A stretch of DNA of 64,000 bases from Phylloscopus collybita (lineage: Eukaryota > Chordata > Aves > Passeriformes > Phylloscopidae), in the NCBI GenBank assembly GCA_027886175.1, contig JAJNNQ010000075.1, positions 57,101,001 to 57,165,000 on the forward strand, in the 5' to 3' direction. The position numbers and the translations under genes were made by a program. Position 1 is the stretch's first letter. Each line of letters starts with the position of its first letter. The notes beneath the pieces were generated by a model. It ran no database searches and was not told the DNA's origin. It saw nothing but the letters and a program-made list of their open reading frames with translations. Below are positions 13,207 through 27,866 of this stretch, one piece after another.

Positions 13207-16200
13207 GATTGTAGAACTAGTTTAACACCTTGAGACCTCAACATGGTCTCTGATTTTGTGTCTGCATTGTTCTATTTTTATTTTAGAAACACTTTCAAGG
13301 TATTTTAATTCTAAAACATAGAAAGTTAAAACAGTCTTTATACTTTGATGTCCATCATTTAAATACTATAAAGCATTTGAATGTCTTAACGCATGCTCAT
13401 AACTGTAATGCAAACCAGGAGGCATATTTTGAAGAACTTTTTTTCCAATTTCATCTATTTCTGCCAGTAATATACAAAATTTTGTACAAAAAATATTTTG
13501 CATGAACATATGAAGTGCATTTAGGATGGTGTTTTCCTAGGACTCCTTTCAGAGAGGTATCATGATAAGAGAGAAAATCCTCAATATTTGATAGATTCTT
13601 ATTTTAGATCCACAGGAGTCCACAAGAGTGAAAGTATTTTTGAAGTTATAATACATGAAGTGTGCATCTTCCTTAGATCAAAATATTTATGTCTTTCCTT
13701 CAAAAACATCAGTTCTTGTCAGTCTTTCAAAAAATACCCAGTAGCTTGCATCATTATGGTGCTTCTCATTAGGAGTCAAAGTACTCATCAACTGTGCTTT
13801 TTCATACTGCTTGTTCTAAAAGTAGCTAAGAAAGCAATTAATATTTCCAGTATTTCTTGATTGCTAATAACACTGGGCAAGATACTTTCTGCAATTTATA
13901 TGATTTTGCCTCAGCTTTATTCATTCATTTGAACCTCAGAACTTAAAGCAACCACCATTTGAATGGAGCAATTTTTCTCCTTTTTCACATCAAAACTATG
14001 CAAATCGATTAACAGAATTTTTTTTTTTTTTTTTATTTCTCACTGGGGAACAACCGCTGTGTTTATTTTCTGCTTCTCCTCCCACTCACTTAACAATTTC
14101 TCATTCTCATTAACATTGGTTTATATAGCAGAATCTTGTAATATAGTCATGATTTTCAATAGGTGGTCATGTATATAATAGAAAATTAAATTGGGTCATG
14201 AAAAGTACCTGTAATTAAATTCATAACACCTGCAGAGATTTCAAGAGTTATAAGGACTTTGGCATGGGAGATTTGACAAGAAAGACCTCATATGGTAAAC
14301 AAGGCAGAAGGAAGCTCTCAGGCCACCTAGAATACAGTGTGTTGTTGACACGTGGCTCTTCAAGATACTCTAAAGTCATTAATTTAACTTTCAACAATTT
14401 TAATGTTCAAAAATGATATCAAATATAAAAATGACAACTGGCATCTTTGTAAACTCTTAAGTCTCTGTTCTTGTTGAGGAACTGAATTTTCAGAGGTAAG
14501 ATTCAGAAAAATCTATTGCTTCTCAGATTTTCTGCTTTTCTTTTTAACATCATGAAAGTATATGGTTACATGTTAGGAAAAAAATGTTGAAATATTTTGG
14601 ACAGCAGCTTAAGTAATATTTTAAATAATACATTTTAATAAATATTTTGATATAAAGACTTCTTTAATGAAGTAATATTATGTCTTTAAAAATTCTCCTG
14701 CTCTTCTGGATTTCAAACAGGTTTTATTTTTTTTATCCTATTTCCAAATAAATACTTTTTTCCAATATAACTAAATCCTTTTGTCAACTCAACTCTGAAC
14801 AGTTCCCAGAGAACCTGTTCCTGTATCTTTTCCTGAATGGGATCCTATTGGTCAGTGGCACAAATAAAATAGGAAAAAAACCCAACCCAAACCAAACCAA
14901 AACCCCAAAACAAAACAAATCCTTTGTAGCTTGCTTCTCCCCTCTCTTTCATCCCACATTTTCTCTCTCTATTATTTCACATAATAATCTATTGATCTAT
15001 TCTTATTTTATAAACCATCTACCATCCTCTGTACTCCCAGTGCATTCCCTGGATTCCTTTGTACCTCCACTATTATTCTCCTTTCCTTTTCAAACAGATG
15101 TCCCTTTCTGTTGTCAAAGTGCAAGTGTCTCTCTGTGTCTTTTACCATCCCTTCCTCCAATCTCTTCTTAGTTCTCAAACTTCCCTTTTAAGTTTTGCTA
15201 GCCAGGCTTTTCCAAGCCATCACCTCTTGAACTGGTGAAGACCCTCTTCTGTTCAGTTTTCAGTCCTTGCTTTTCCTTACATGGAAGCTATTCCTAGCTA
15301 TTCAACACAAAAGAAAACTCATCAATGCACATGGTTTAAAACAAATCAGGATTGATGTAATTTATTGATTTAATTATTGATATGTAATTAGCCAGCAGTC
15401 AGTGAGCTATGCACACAGGCACAGTGTCTGTGATAAAACTGTTAAACCACAACAGGAAGGCAATTCACAAAGTGTCTTTATATTTTTAAATTTTGTAGAT
15501 ATTTATTAGCATCCTTTCATGACTAATACTGAAATGGTCTTGCCATGTACATAAAGACATCCACAGATACACTTGGTTCAGGTTTGCATGCATGCCTCCC
15601 ACCCTCTGGGCCAAAGATGTGCATCCTCTCATCTGCAGACCCCTCTGGGAGAGGTGTGGGCTCTGCAGCTCTTCCTGATGACACCTTTGCCTGTGATACC
15701 ACTTTGGGGACAAAGACTTTCAGACATAGGGTGTCCCTGCTTCCTACCCACCTCTCATTCTCTATGCATTTTCCATTTTGTTTTGTTTTGTTTTGTTTTT
15801 GAACAGCCCATGGCATTACCCTTACTGATCACTTATTCAAAATTCCTGCATGCTTTGTCACTATGTTCCCGTTTTTTAAGAGAAAGTACTTATAAACATC
15901 CACTGAGTGACTCACCATCTTTTTTTTATATCTCTTCTTAGTAGACTGCTTTCTTGTGACAGATGAGAAAAAGTTAACAAAGCTTTTGGTATGCTGAGAT
16001 CATCCTGCTGATCAATGCATTCTCACTATCTCATTTCACTCCTTTTGTTGATATCCTGTTTTTTTACTTTTATGTTATATTTGTAAGTTTTATGTGCAAG
16101 GGGAAAAATGGTGTTGTTGTGTTCATGCAGTGTCAAAACAGCATTATTTTACTCCATGTATTGAGGTTCAAGCCATACAGTAATATAAATTGCAATATTT

Positions 16201-19016
16201 CATAAAAAACACCATCCATTGAAGGAGTGTTTGTTCAGGGAGTGCTCCATTATATAAGGGAATTGCGTGCTCTAATAAAATATCCTTCAGAAAAGAATAT
16301 AACCATTCCAAAAGTCACACAAAGAAAGGATCCAAGCATGAATAAAGCACCAAGAAATTATCACGGAACTGGTGTCCTTACTCACAGAAATATGAATCTC
16401 AGAAACAAATTGCATAAATCTCTCACTACTTTTAATCAGCATTATGGAGAATAATAACAGATGTAAGATTATTTTTAAAAATATAAAAATATTATGCGTG
16501 TCTCTGATATAGCAGATGAGCATTAAAGGTTCAAGTTGTCTTTGAGGTATCATATACCCTAATTATTTTTCATTACTTATAATTTAAAAAAAGAACTCAG
16601 TTTAAAAAATGGTGAAATGCCAGCCAGGTAGCAAGAGAGCACTATTTTTATTTTGAGAAATGGCTTTTCTCTTTTTCTTTATGAGGGAATGCTGTTATCT
16701 TGGTTCTTTCAAAGCATGTGATAAAAACCTGCCAAAGAGAATGATGGACATTGCACTTGTAGAGACACCATTCCATTCGAAGAAGGATCCTTACATGATG
16801 CTCTATGTGCCATCATAAAACCTGTGACACCTACAATCTCACAATTACCAGCATAGTTTGCTTTCTTCTACCCCCTGGGTCTCCCACTTGCCTCAGTAGC
16901 TATAATCCCTTCTTACTTCTCCAGACACATTGCAGGCACCAGTTGGAGCTGTTAGGGATAGATACAACTGCACTGCACAGCAGACTTTTTTTCATTAAGT
17001 CAGACATGTAGGAAGACCTCTAACCACTTAAACTTATTCAAATAGCTCTTTGCTTTTCATTGCAAGTAGTATAAAGCTCTAGAATGAACCTCCACTTGTT
17101 TTTTTTTTTTCTTTGGCTTATAGTGAAGGTTCAGAGACAGTTTTAGAATAAAAGGAATAGTAAAACAAGAATTGTTCAAAGATTTTCCATTGCAATTTTA
17201 ATTAAAGATGGGAGTTCATGTTTACAGTATCATTTAATAAAACTTATAAAACTCAGCATTTTACTAAAATTTCCCATATTCATCTTTTAAGAAATATACA
17301 AATTTTAGTGATGTGAAAGCTGAGATGCTGGGTGAAGGCTGTTTACTGAGCTACCTCTGATACAGGATGACTTAGGACAGTTGTGGCAGGGATGGTTCTG
17401 CACATGCTGCCTAGTTTGATAGTGCAAAGCACACACTGAAATCCAGGTCAAGGCCTCCTTGTCCTTGTATACATTCTCAGAAAGTGGTCTCGGAAGTGAG
17501 CCTTTAGCATGGAAAAACAAAGCAATAGCTATTCTTCTTGTAGTAGTCATTAAACATATAGGTGAAATAAGGAAGAGTTTTCCTTAAAAGAATTCCCTCA
17601 TTTAGAAGTGAAGTAAAAAGTGATCAAAGCTGCAGTAATTGTTTTGTTGGAGAGGCGAAAGCTACAAATGCAACCGTGTCTATTTCACAGCAAATACTCC
17701 TATAGGACTATCACTACTGATTGACTTGTGAGCAAAAAGAATCACACTCTGATTTTGCAAACAACCCTGAGACTAAAAAACCTTTTATATGATGGTGCCT
17801 GATATCTGTGCATATTTATCATTTCTGCACACAAAACAGAATTCCAAAATCTTCCATAAGCCTTCCAAGCTTATGAGACCTGTGTTTTTCACAGCACTAC
17901 TGTATGGATTAGATCAAGAAATTCAAATTCAGTTTCTAGATTTTGGCATCTACTGTAGAGAAGCAAAACAGTTTCTGTCAGCAAGAATCACTTTACTGAT
18001 ATTTATTTCAAAATTTATTTTTAGATCTGTGGACCCTTAGTCCTTGAGGCTATAAAACTTTTCTTCACAGTTTGGGAGCATTGTTTTCTCCCTATAATGT
18101 CCCATTTATTTTTCTCTAGTGTAAAAAAAAAAAATGTTTCCAAGCTGATTAGCTGAGACTGGGTTTCTGGTGTCCAGGTATAAAAATCATAGATTTTTAC
18201 TGTCATTTACTAAGAGTTAAATAACTTTGAGATTTTCACAAATTCTATGCAATGCAGGCTGACAATGTAATTAAGTTGTTGTGATATGTGATTTGTATAG
18301 ATTGAACTAAGAGCTGTAACTAGATTAATTACATGACTTGCACACACTGCCTCCAATGAGTTTTACTACTCTAAATAATTACAAGAATTAAGCTCTAACA
18401 CAAACTATATACAAAATATATTGGCTCTGACCAGATTAAGTACTAAAATGAATAGATTTACACCCAATATACCTGCTAAGTCAAAGTTCCTTGCAATATA
18501 AAATACAAGAGAACTAAACTGACTGTGCACAGTACAATGCAATCACAGATCATTCTCAGTGGGGTGATCTGGTACAATCCACCATATTTTAACATTGTTA
18601 AACTTATATAGCCTCATCTGTTTAAACAATGGATGTGTCCTATGGCTTAAACATGATTTTCTAGGGAATAGTGCAAACAGAATATGCCTGGATTGCCAAG
18701 AAAACTCCCCATTTTCTTCTGGTCCCTCAGTGTTGGGTTGTCAGAGAGGAGTAGGGCTCAATCATTTTGTGGTATGGCTAAGGTCAATCTCCTCTGGACA
18801 GGGATAGCCTTTACCACAGTGGATATTAATTTTCCTTTCCTTTATCCTGGAACCCAGGCATGGTACAGACAGGAAGCTGGAGTGAGATTGTGGGGTACTC
18901 CTTGGATCTCTGCAAGTACTAGATGATTAAACCCTAGCTAAAACGACCTTTAGGTTTCATACCAAAGAACAAGAATGGGCTAAAATTTTGCTTTTTTCCT
19001 CAGGGATGTATGCTTA
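13207..19016. other. A+T-rich non-coding stretch, no gene seen
   Basis: I find no supported gene. At 15.53-15.82 kb a somewhat GC-richer patch yields four overlapping frames on both strands, which reflects few stop codons rather than coding. (TTTTG)n lies at 15774-15800, an A/C-rich run at 14874-14920 and poly(T) near 14021-14034. The GC-richer patch at 18.68-18.92 kb, next to the LTR at 19.02 kb, is unexplained. Confidence 0.65.
15774..15800. repeat. (TTTTG)n short tandem repeat
   Basis: About five consecutive TTTTG units ending in poly(T). Similar T/G motifs recur at 50.0-50.5 and 56.1-56.3 kb in this window. Confidence 0.85.
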
Positions 19017-19022
19017 CTAACC

Positions 19023-19698
19023 TGCTGGGGTGCGTACTTGGTTCTGGCCCAGCTTGGTGTTCAGCCTGGGGCCCCAGCTGCTCTGGTACGCTCCAGCAAT
19101 ACACTTTTGTGGGGTCTTAGTTCACAGGCAGTTGGCTCACACTGTCATGGCTGTGGTAAAAAGAAGGGACTCTCTCGAGGCTTTCAGGAAACAGAGGCTT
19201 TATTCAGGGGGGAGGGGGTCAGGGGAACCCCCAGCCTCAGGCTGGAGCCTCCAGAGAGAGACCCCGAGCCTGGACTGCAGGGCGGTTTTGTACTACGCAT
19301 TCTGGGGTGGGTACAAATCACACAAACCAATAAAACAATCCAAACACTACATGCCAACTAAGTCACTTAAATTCCAATAAATCCAACACAGGTTTGGGGG
19401 TGGTCTGAGGAGAGTCTAGCTAGGCTAGTGGCTAAAGCTCTTGGACCTTAAAGATAAGGATTCTATGATGGACAAAGGGAAATTATGCATAACAGAAAGG
19501 ATGAAACAAGAAAGAACCAATAAAGGTCTCCAGGCAGAGGCTGTAGTTGCCCCAGAAACTCTTATCAAACTACGAGAAAGATACATTCTAAAACAAAAGG
19601 CCTTTTCAAAGTTGTTCAAACTATGCTAAACTTAACAATGAAAACTTTTATACCGTATTCATAACGAAAGCTTCTAAATAATTTCTTGCAAACTCACA
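19023..19698 (-). mobile_element. Solo LTR, copy A, minus orientation
   Basis: A 676-bp LTR with TG...CA ends and a perfect 6-bp target duplication, CTAACC, at 19017-19022 and 19699-19704. Its reverse complement aligns along its whole length with the element at 44935-45606. Shared landmarks include TGTGAGTTTGCAAGAAAT at the 5' end, CCTTTGTCCATCAT in the middle, and GGGCCAGAACCA close to the 3' end. The minus-strand polyadenylation signal AATAAA is the complement of 19199-19204, leaving about 175 bp of R-U5. A 6-bp duplication is typical of alpha/beta-retrovirus-like (ERVK-type) integrases. No gag, pol or env sequence flanks it, so LTR-LTR recombination has removed the interior. Open frames of 104-116 codons here are artefacts of GC-rich LTR sequence. 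Confidence 0.92.
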
Positions 19699-19704
19699 CT
19701 AACC

Positions 19705-22700
19705 AGTTTAGCCGCTTTTTTAATTCCATACAAGGAAGTTTTTTGAAAGCATGTATACATCCAACAAAGTTCTGCCTGCCTCCCAAAGCAAAGGTAATGA
19801 TGGAAAATGGCACTCAGAAAGAAGGCTGCGCACAGGAAAGAGGAAAAGTAAATAAGAACTTTGGGAAAATTAAAGCTGAATTTATGCTTATTAAAAAAAA
19901 GTGAAGGGACATGACCTGCTTTAGTTAAGATCCCAGAATATCACAGCAGTTTCATGAGAAAATCAGGGAACTTGTCTACAAAGTCTTCTACAATTCTGAA
20001 AGCAGACTAGGCTTCCTCACACATCTATAGCTGAATGCTTTTACAAGGTTAAGAATCAAGTATTTCAGCACCCACCTACATGTTCTTAACCATGCTAGTC
20101 TTTTCAAACACAGCATGTAGAGGCTTTTTAGTCTCACATAACTTTAAAATCATCATTATTATTTATTTTAAAAGATGATTTTACTTAGGTAGTTTACAGG
20201 TGAGTAAATTACACAAAATGGAAAATAGAATAAGCGAATTTAATATGTAAAATAAATATTCACGTTTCTTTTTTGCTATGAGAAAATGCCTAACAAAAAA
20301 TGAGAGAAGAGGCTGATAGGTTGGAAGAAAAGGAAATATAGTGCTGATGCTAGAGGTGTTCATTCTGTTATCTGCAAAAAGAAATAAAGAAATCTAGGGC
20401 CTTGGCAACAACAACAAAAAAGAACCAAAAAAATAGATAGAATAAGCTTCCAGATATGGAAGCTGTGTGAAACTCATTTAGCCTGTCTTTGTCACCAACT
20501 CCACACCATGGTGTAATAAAAAGCCTAAAACACAGGTATAAATCACAGAAAGGAAAACTGTCAACCGTGATATTGTTAAGATAAACATAAGCCAAGACAA
20601 AACTGAATTATGCCTAGACACTTAGACTAAAGCTTTTCCATGTGTCAAAGAACAGCCTACATTAGAAAAAGGATGCTTTCAAAATGAGGAGAGAAAAAAA
20701 GTCAAATTAAGTTCAGGAGGATTTCTGAGCATCATAAAAACTGAGGCTACATACCAAGTATTTTTTTTGGTTTACAATTTTATGTCACTGTAATACTTGG
20801 GCAGCCTACAATTTACGTGCATGCTTATCCCATGGAGCTATCATATTTCTCCCTAAAAGCAGAAAATTTGAGCTTTGTCTATTTCTTCAGTAACTCTTAG
20901 TTTGTAGCGTTTTGCTTATTTACTCTATTCCTTCTTTTTCCAGTACACCTATTCCACTAAGTGTGCAATTAGTTTATCACAATTAGGTTTCTCACTGCTA
21001 TCTACTGACCATGTTTTTATTGCTTTTGCAAGACATAAAGTACAAGTAATAGAAACAGAACTACAAAGGCTACACTATGGGAGTCACCTCTCCATAGTGA
21101 GAGTTCGTCTGACCCACCCTGACTGTACTTCAGGCAAAATTGATTAGTGAGAAGGCTAAAGATACTAAGGCTATATTCAAAGCAAGCTTTAGTACATCGT
21201 CAGTATTCAGAAACAGGAAAGTCTGCAAGTCCCAACTACCACAACTAATTTCTAGAAAGGAATGAACTTCTAGTGACAGGGGTCTTACATTTATGTCATA
21301 TCAATTCTGATCCTAATATCATCACAAAGTACTAAGCTGATTTATATGTCTCAGTTTCTGACCTATTAAGTGAATATGGTCATATTCATATTAATTCACA
21401 GAGGTTTTAGAAGGCTAAATTCAGGAAAGTGAGAACTTCTTGAGTAATATGATGTTGAAGAAACATAATAAGCAATTTTCTGGTAGGAATTCTATCCTAG
21501 AAGAAGAATCAAAACAGCTAGTAACAATAATAATAAAAATATAATGATAATATCATAACTACATATAATGTGTAATGCTGTTTAGTGGAACTTCAAATTC
21601 TAGTTATATTTTCAGTTTTTCTAAAGGGTATTGCTCCCTCAATTTTGTTCATATCATGAAAGTCAGTTAATTTCTATTTTGGAATCAAACAGTCCAAGCA
21701 AGCAGGAACAGAACATAACAACCTATCTTAGAACTGAAGTGGAAGCCACCCTCACAACTTATTAGGATTCAACCTGAAATACAGATTAAAGTCAATGTGA
21801 GCTGAATCTAGAAAGCAAGGGAATGATAAGAAAAGAGAATTCAGAAGTTAGACCCACGTGGCACAGAGTTTACAGACCTAAGGTGGCTAGAGCAATACCT
21901 GAATTCAGATCCTAAAAATACATACATATATATATATATTTGTTTGGTGACAGCTAACAGCCCTCAGACAAGCTCTGGGAGCAGGTTCCCTGGGTGCACG
22001 TTAGCTACCCCAGCTATGATAGGCAGCATAGATATAACAATCTTTGGAAGAGGAGAGAAGTCAAATTCTGAGACAAAAGGACCACACTGTAATAAAAGCT
22101 TTGTTTTAAAGTATATATTTTCTGTACAAAAATCATATTTTCATCACCAATCAAAAGAAAACCATAAGACAGAGTGAGGGCTTAGCAGATGTCATTTCTT
22201 GTCATATGTTGTGCACAAGTGATCCTTTCTACAGCAGCTGGATTTACTTGTCTTAGAATTTGTGGGTTTCAGAGTATGACTGGATAAAATGAAATTTCCT
22301 AGATATTTTGCATAATAAAATCACCTTCCTCTTCCATGAGAACTCACACTTTTTCTTACATGAATTTCCTGCATACAAAGCCACATTTCTGTAAAAGAAA
22401 GTTTAAATTTAGCTGTACAAATATTCTCTTTCTGGTTCTAAAAATGATGCCCAACTCCTAGAGAACAGAAGTGCACAACGCGATTTATGTACTGCCAACA
22501 GTTGAATGCTAAACCAGTGTCCACTTAATAATGACTTTTTTATAGAGAGGTTAAATCATCATCATCATGATTATCATACAAAAAAGAAGACAAAAGAGCT
22601 TGTCTTCAGCTGTAAACATATCCAGAGATTTCACTTCACCTTCTTGGCGACAGAGAAAAAAAAGGTATCTGAAACTTGTGGTGGAGTAGAACTACTTTTT

Positions 22701-25700
22701 TTTTTTCCTTTTTTTTTTGGCGAAACTATTAAAGCTTGCTGCAAGAATTATTCATAAGTATTGAAACAGAAGAGATAGAAACCAATAAAATGAAACTGTA
22801 TCTGCACTAATTAGCACTAGTAATTACTCTGTATGATGTAGGAGAAGTAAATGTAAAATAGAAAATAACTAATTCTTAGGTCAAATTAAGCAGGAAAGAG
22901 CAGACAAGCATGATCGGTGCCAAAAAAATCCCAGCTATAAAAGTATATCTAATCTAATGTAGAATTTTTTTTTTTGTTTCAAGTTCTATAAGGAGTCAAA
23001 GCTGCTGGGTTACAAATGACCACATCACCTGAATGGTTGACAACAGTAAACATTCTGTGCCATTGCTTAATGTCTGCAGAGGGGACAGAAAAGAATAAAT
23101 ATATTGATGTAAGAAGCAGGAAAAGGTAATGAATAAGATAATTCAATGGGCAAATATTTCTACACTTCTAAATCTGAAATAACTTCAGCCTAATAGGTGT
23201 GCATCTCAGACCAGACTCTGATCCCAATATGGCAAAACAGTTATTTTGGAGATATGAAATCACTTTACTACACCCACAAAAGTAAGCAGTCAACACATAG
23301 AAGTTTTCATTGGATACTTCCTCTCAATGGCACCTTGTTCAATTATCAATGAGAAAGAAAATAATTTACTAATACAATTTTGCTGTATGGGAAGTAGGTC
23401 ACTGGTTCAAACAGAAGATAAGTTACTGCCTCTAGACTCCCAAATGTTTTTATTCTTTTCACCTCCCCTTAACTTTCTATCCTTTTTAAAGCACTAGAAC
23501 CACATGAATCCTATAAAAGTCTTTGGGAATAAATTATTTAATCATCTTAAATCTGAACACTGAAACAGTTTTCAACACAATAGAAATCCTGGAAGTTAAA
23601 AAGTAAATGGGCAACCTCTATCCTTTACCTGCAGACACTGCACACACATTGCATATCTGAGAAAGGGGAAGCCTAAATGTGCCTTCTAATTACAACCTAA
23701 CAGAGAGATTATCTATTATTGGAAAGGAGATTTATTTTTTTTCCTGCGGTGTAGAAGATGGTCCATGACCTTCTACATTACAACTTTAGATTATCCTTAT
23801 CGAATACCAGTAATGGCAGATTCTGCCAACCGAGATTTGCAATGAAATCCAAAAGCCATGACAATAAAGTGTGAAATGTAGGTTTAATTTTAATAACTCC
23901 TTCAGAATCTTCATCAGTATTTAATATTTATAAGGTAGATTCCTTTATAAGCATTTAAACTTATATGTGTTGTACTGTTCCATTACATATGCAACTATAA
24001 ATAACCTTAGGATTCTAAGCTTTCACAAAAAACTTTTTTCTTAAAGAGTATAAGAAGATAATTGTCCTGAAAAAAAGTTATTTTCCTCAACCCACTTTCA
24101 GTGTTGGGTAGCCGGTATTCACACCTGCCACAGTAGTTGCAAAACAGATGGTAAAAAGCCAGAGCCATTAATTATTGCATTAGAGACATCCAGGTGCTAA
24201 AATTGTAGATAATCTGCTGAATTCCTTCACAAAGATCATTTATACAGGGAAGGTAGAAGCTTATTTCTATTTTGGACTTTTTAACCTGGTATAGCAGAGT
24301 AGTGATATATCATGTTGCATTACACTGCCTTCCATGCAATCTTACAGTGTGCCAAGATAACTAATAACTCTCATAGTGTATCATGAGGAAATTTAACTGC
24401 AGCATCCAAAATAATGCACAGATTTAGTGTCCACTCCTTTCCTTCTCCTCCATCTGGTAGAGAGATACCTTCCAATCTGGGGGAGTGTGTAAAAGGAATA
24501 AGCAGCTATTATCCTTCTACCCACATGCAGGAGTCCCTGCCGCTTGCCCGGCATCTCTCATCTGAAGATATGGTGGTTGCTTATTCTCAGCCAAGGCCTG
24601 CTGTGATTTTTTTGGTGCAATGGGGTTACGTATTGTATCACATTTGAAAAGCCAGCCATCTGAGAAGCACAGAAATCAGTAAATTTCGCACAGCCTTTCC
24701 GTTTGTTTCAATATACATAAATTTGCAACATGCAGTTTCTTTCTGGATTTAACCTTAAACGAATCTCAAACTTAGAGTGTGACACAGAAAATCTGTCTCT
24801 GCTAATGATGCACAGTAGAGTCCAGCTTAGATCTGCTGTAAAAGCCAATTTCTTGATGATTTCACATTTTGGATATTGTACATGGTTCCAGGTCAAACTA
24901 CAAATCTATCAGGGTTGAATATTAATCAAGATGACCTCGATTTTAAATATATTACCAGTTACATAAAGAAAATGTCCAGCTAAAAGTAGTGATATAGACC
25001 ACTGTCTCCAACAGAAAAGCCAGTAAAATTACACTCTTTCTTCTATGTAACATTATTTTTCTTACGTGTGATAAAAGGATGGCAGCTGTCCATATGCAGA
25101 GATTGCTGTACTCAGAAGCCACACTCCTCTCTACACAAGCAAAGGAATCATTTTAGTTGTGAGCCTAATGAAATAATAATCACTGGAACAACAGGTATAA
25201 TTGCTGTCAGCTATTACTATGCTATTCCATTGGAGTGTATGATTCCATTTTGATTGTTCTTTTTTCCTGCTTGGCAGATGGCGAATTGTCTTAATTACCA
25301 TTCACACTCTGAAACCTCTTTAACCTCAACCAATTGCCTTCTTGAAGACCATTAAGCAGAAAACATGTTCATCCAGTTAAGCATGATTATAAACTGTCTT
25401 TCTAATCATGCAGCCATTTACCACTCAAAGCAATGTTTATCCTTCTACCATAGTTAGAGGAATAGCTTCCTGACTACAAGCCATCCTCTGAGAACCCATG
25501 TCCTACTGCCCACCATGCTGACAGCAAAAGAAAAATCAACCTTGCAAGTCTACACTGCTTTCCTCCATCCAACATGCTGTAAAATATTTCTGCTCTCTGA
25601 GCAAAATATAAGCTTTCCTCACTTTTTTAATCCCCCAATGACAGTAATAACTATGAATGCATTCCCCTTGTACTTATTATGTGAGGAGCACAGAAAGTTC

Positions 25701-25913
25701 ACTACTGGGAGTTACTATTTCTCACTCAGATACTGCATTAATTTTGCAGTTCCTAAAAGGGAAATGCTATGTTTCACTGATCAAAGATTAATGAGTTCAG
25801 TGTTTTCTGTGGAAGTATTTCCTAATGCAGAACAGGTTTCCATAACCACCACCAATGCTCTCTCTTTTTCTCCATTTTTTTATTTGAGTTGCAACACTGA
25901 GCAAAGGTAGTAG
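19705..25913. other. A+T-rich non-coding stretch, no gene seen
   Basis: I find no supported gene. Content is unique A+T-rich sequence with a (TA)n run at 21924-21940, an imperfect (CAT)n at 22558-22572, and poly(T) tracts near 22.70 and 22.97 kb. The 131-codon frame starting at 25515 shows no domain, no codon pattern and no splice context that would support it. Confidence 0.65.
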
Positions 25914-26150
25914 AGTCATGAAATCAGAGAAGGGGTTGCATTAGAAGGGACCTTGAAGATCATCTAGTTCCAACCCTGCCTGCTATGGAAAGTAACACCT
26001 TTCACCAGACCAGGTTGCTCAAAGCCCCATCAAGCCTGGCCTTGGACATTTCCAGATATGGGGCATCCACGGCTTGTCTGGGCAACCTTACAGTGCCCAG
26101 TTGCAGTGACTCACCATATTCAATTAGACATCAGTTTAGTGGACATCTAA
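25914..26150 (-). mobile_element. CR1 LINE 3'-end fragment, minus orientation
   Basis: The plus strand reads like the complement of the avian CR1 3' end: GAAGGGACCTTGAAGATCAT, then CTAGTTCCAACCCTGCC, then CCAGGTTGCTCAAAGCCCCA, then TCTGGGCAACC. This order is diagnostic of the CR1 3' untranslated region and last codons. The 3' terminus lies at the left, where a degraded (ATTCTATGATTCT)-type end is visible as GAGTCATGAAATCAG. The right end fades after the CAGTGACTCACCAT block, so that border is approximate. It is a typical 5'-truncated copy of about 240 bp with many substitutions and no intact reverse transcriptase. Confidence 0.9.
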
Positions 26151-27221
26151 TTATTAATGTCCTGTGAGACTTAAGACCTACATGGTATACATGGATATTC
26201 AGTCTAGAAAAAAAATTGACTGAGAGTCACTGATCAAAAAGCCTACGCTCTCACGATTATGGGGACTCTTCCACCAGGAGAGAAGACAGCATTGCTTGCA
26301 CACAAAACCTGAACAACAAACGAGAAAAAACCCCCAAAAATACAGGCAATGGCTCCTACTTGGAAATGAGAGATCAATTGTTCAAGGCACTGCAGGTAAC
26401 TCTCTTTTACGGAGATGTAATTTAACTTTAAGGCTAATATTGATTTAAAAATATCCAGTGAAATTTCATTTCGTAGGTGTTTTTCAGAGATGCAGAATTG
26501 CCTTTTCAATTAAAACTTCTTCAAATTCAGAGGACTGTCTAGTGCTCTGTTCTAATATGGGATAAAAAGAATTCTAAAATCTCACAGTTGCTATGAAACA
26601 GCATCATTATCTTTTAGACTATTTAAAATTTAGACTATTTAAAAGAGTATCTTTTCTATCTTCACTATATTCGGGAAAGATCACAGCAATGTCATATGGG
26701 TATTCTGAACCCACAGTATATAATAATTACATGTGAATTACATAAATTATTTACATGTGTAAAAATGCTTTAATATTAACATATATTAAATTTTTTTAAA
26801 AAATATTTTCTCTAAAAAATGTAGTAATCACAAGACCAAAGACCAGTCATTACTTGTGAGAAATGGAAGAGAGGCTTTAAAAGTGTTTAAATGTTTGATT
26901 AGAACACTGCTGTTCAAATGTTACATTCACTACTACTTTTTCTTTTTATTACTATTATTATTTTTTATTATTTCACTGTATTTAAGTTATTAAACAGTTT
27001 TTTGTCTCAATCTAAAAGGTTAAGCAATTTTTTTTTTTTTCAAATTCTTCTTCCCATCAGACTAGAGCAGGGAAGAGGGATTGAGTGACTGGGGGTACTG
27101 TACTATGTTGCCAGCTTGGGTTAAACCACAACATAAAGAAAAGTGAAAAATAGGTGTAAACTTAAATTCCTGAGTGTATGAATTAGATGTCTTCAAATAA
27201 TGTCTTGGTTTTTACTCCAGT

Positions 27222-27244
27222 TTTAATTAATTAATTAATTAATC
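27222..27244. repeat. (TTAA)n microsatellite
   Basis: About five TTAA units, followed by an inverted CCATTAATTAAATGG motif. A simple repeat with no further meaning evident. Confidence 0.85.
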
Positions 27245-27812
27245 AATCCATTAATTAAATGGATTTAGGTATTCCGTCTAATCTGCAGAAGACATTTCCA
27301 AGTTTCTCTATTGATCAGCTATTAAATTATCATACTTATTATACAAGTCTTTTGTTGTACAATTCATAGAAAATTACCCACTAATTCTTTAAAATAATAT
27401 GAACCTTTAAAACTGTTATATTTAGGTTGAGATTGACATTCTGTGAATTTCACATTTGATTTATTTTAGGATTTGAGAACACCATTGCCAACTTGATTTC
27501 TTCCATTTAATTTGAGACATATTCCCTTCTATTGCCCAGGTACTGCTAAATTATCTCCTCTGACAAACCCCACTCAATTATCACTGTCTAAAATTTGGCA
27601 TTAAAGTCAGTATGTTTCCATTTACAGTTATGAGTGAAACACAGTAATAGTGAAATCAAATATGCCATAGAAAACATGACTATGAGTAATTCCCAAAGTG
27701 CTGCAGTAAACCCCTAACAATGGCAAAGAAGTAACTAAGCTTTCTTGGCTAGAAACAGAAAAAACCCAAGAAACTGAAAAAAAAAGAGAAAGAGCAAAAC
27801 CAGCAACCACCA

Positions 27813-27813
<1 letters not shown>

Positions 27814-27862
<49 letters not shown>
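27814..27862. repeat. Poly(A) run of 49 bases
   Basis: An uninterrupted run of 49 A. I looked for a processed pseudogene or retrotransposon body upstream and for flanking duplications. No AATAAA lies just upstream, and I recognise no mRNA-like sequence, so I leave it as a simple repeat. Runs this long can be expanded or mis-sized during sequencing. Confidence 0.8.

Positions 27863-27866
<4 letters not shown>

Noticed and set aside
15486..15941. Cluster of overlapping frames on both strands
   Set aside because: Frames open simultaneously on both strands reflect fewer A+T-rich stop codons in a GC-richer patch. No homology recognised.
25515..25910. 131-codon open frame
   Set aside because: No recognisable domain, no biased codon use and no splice or promoter context. 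This length is expected by chance in 64 kb read in six frames.
27600..27862. Processed pseudogene or SINE ending in the 49-base poly(A)
   Set aside because: No AATAAA just upstream, no mRNA-like or tRNA/7SL-like body, and no flanking target duplications.
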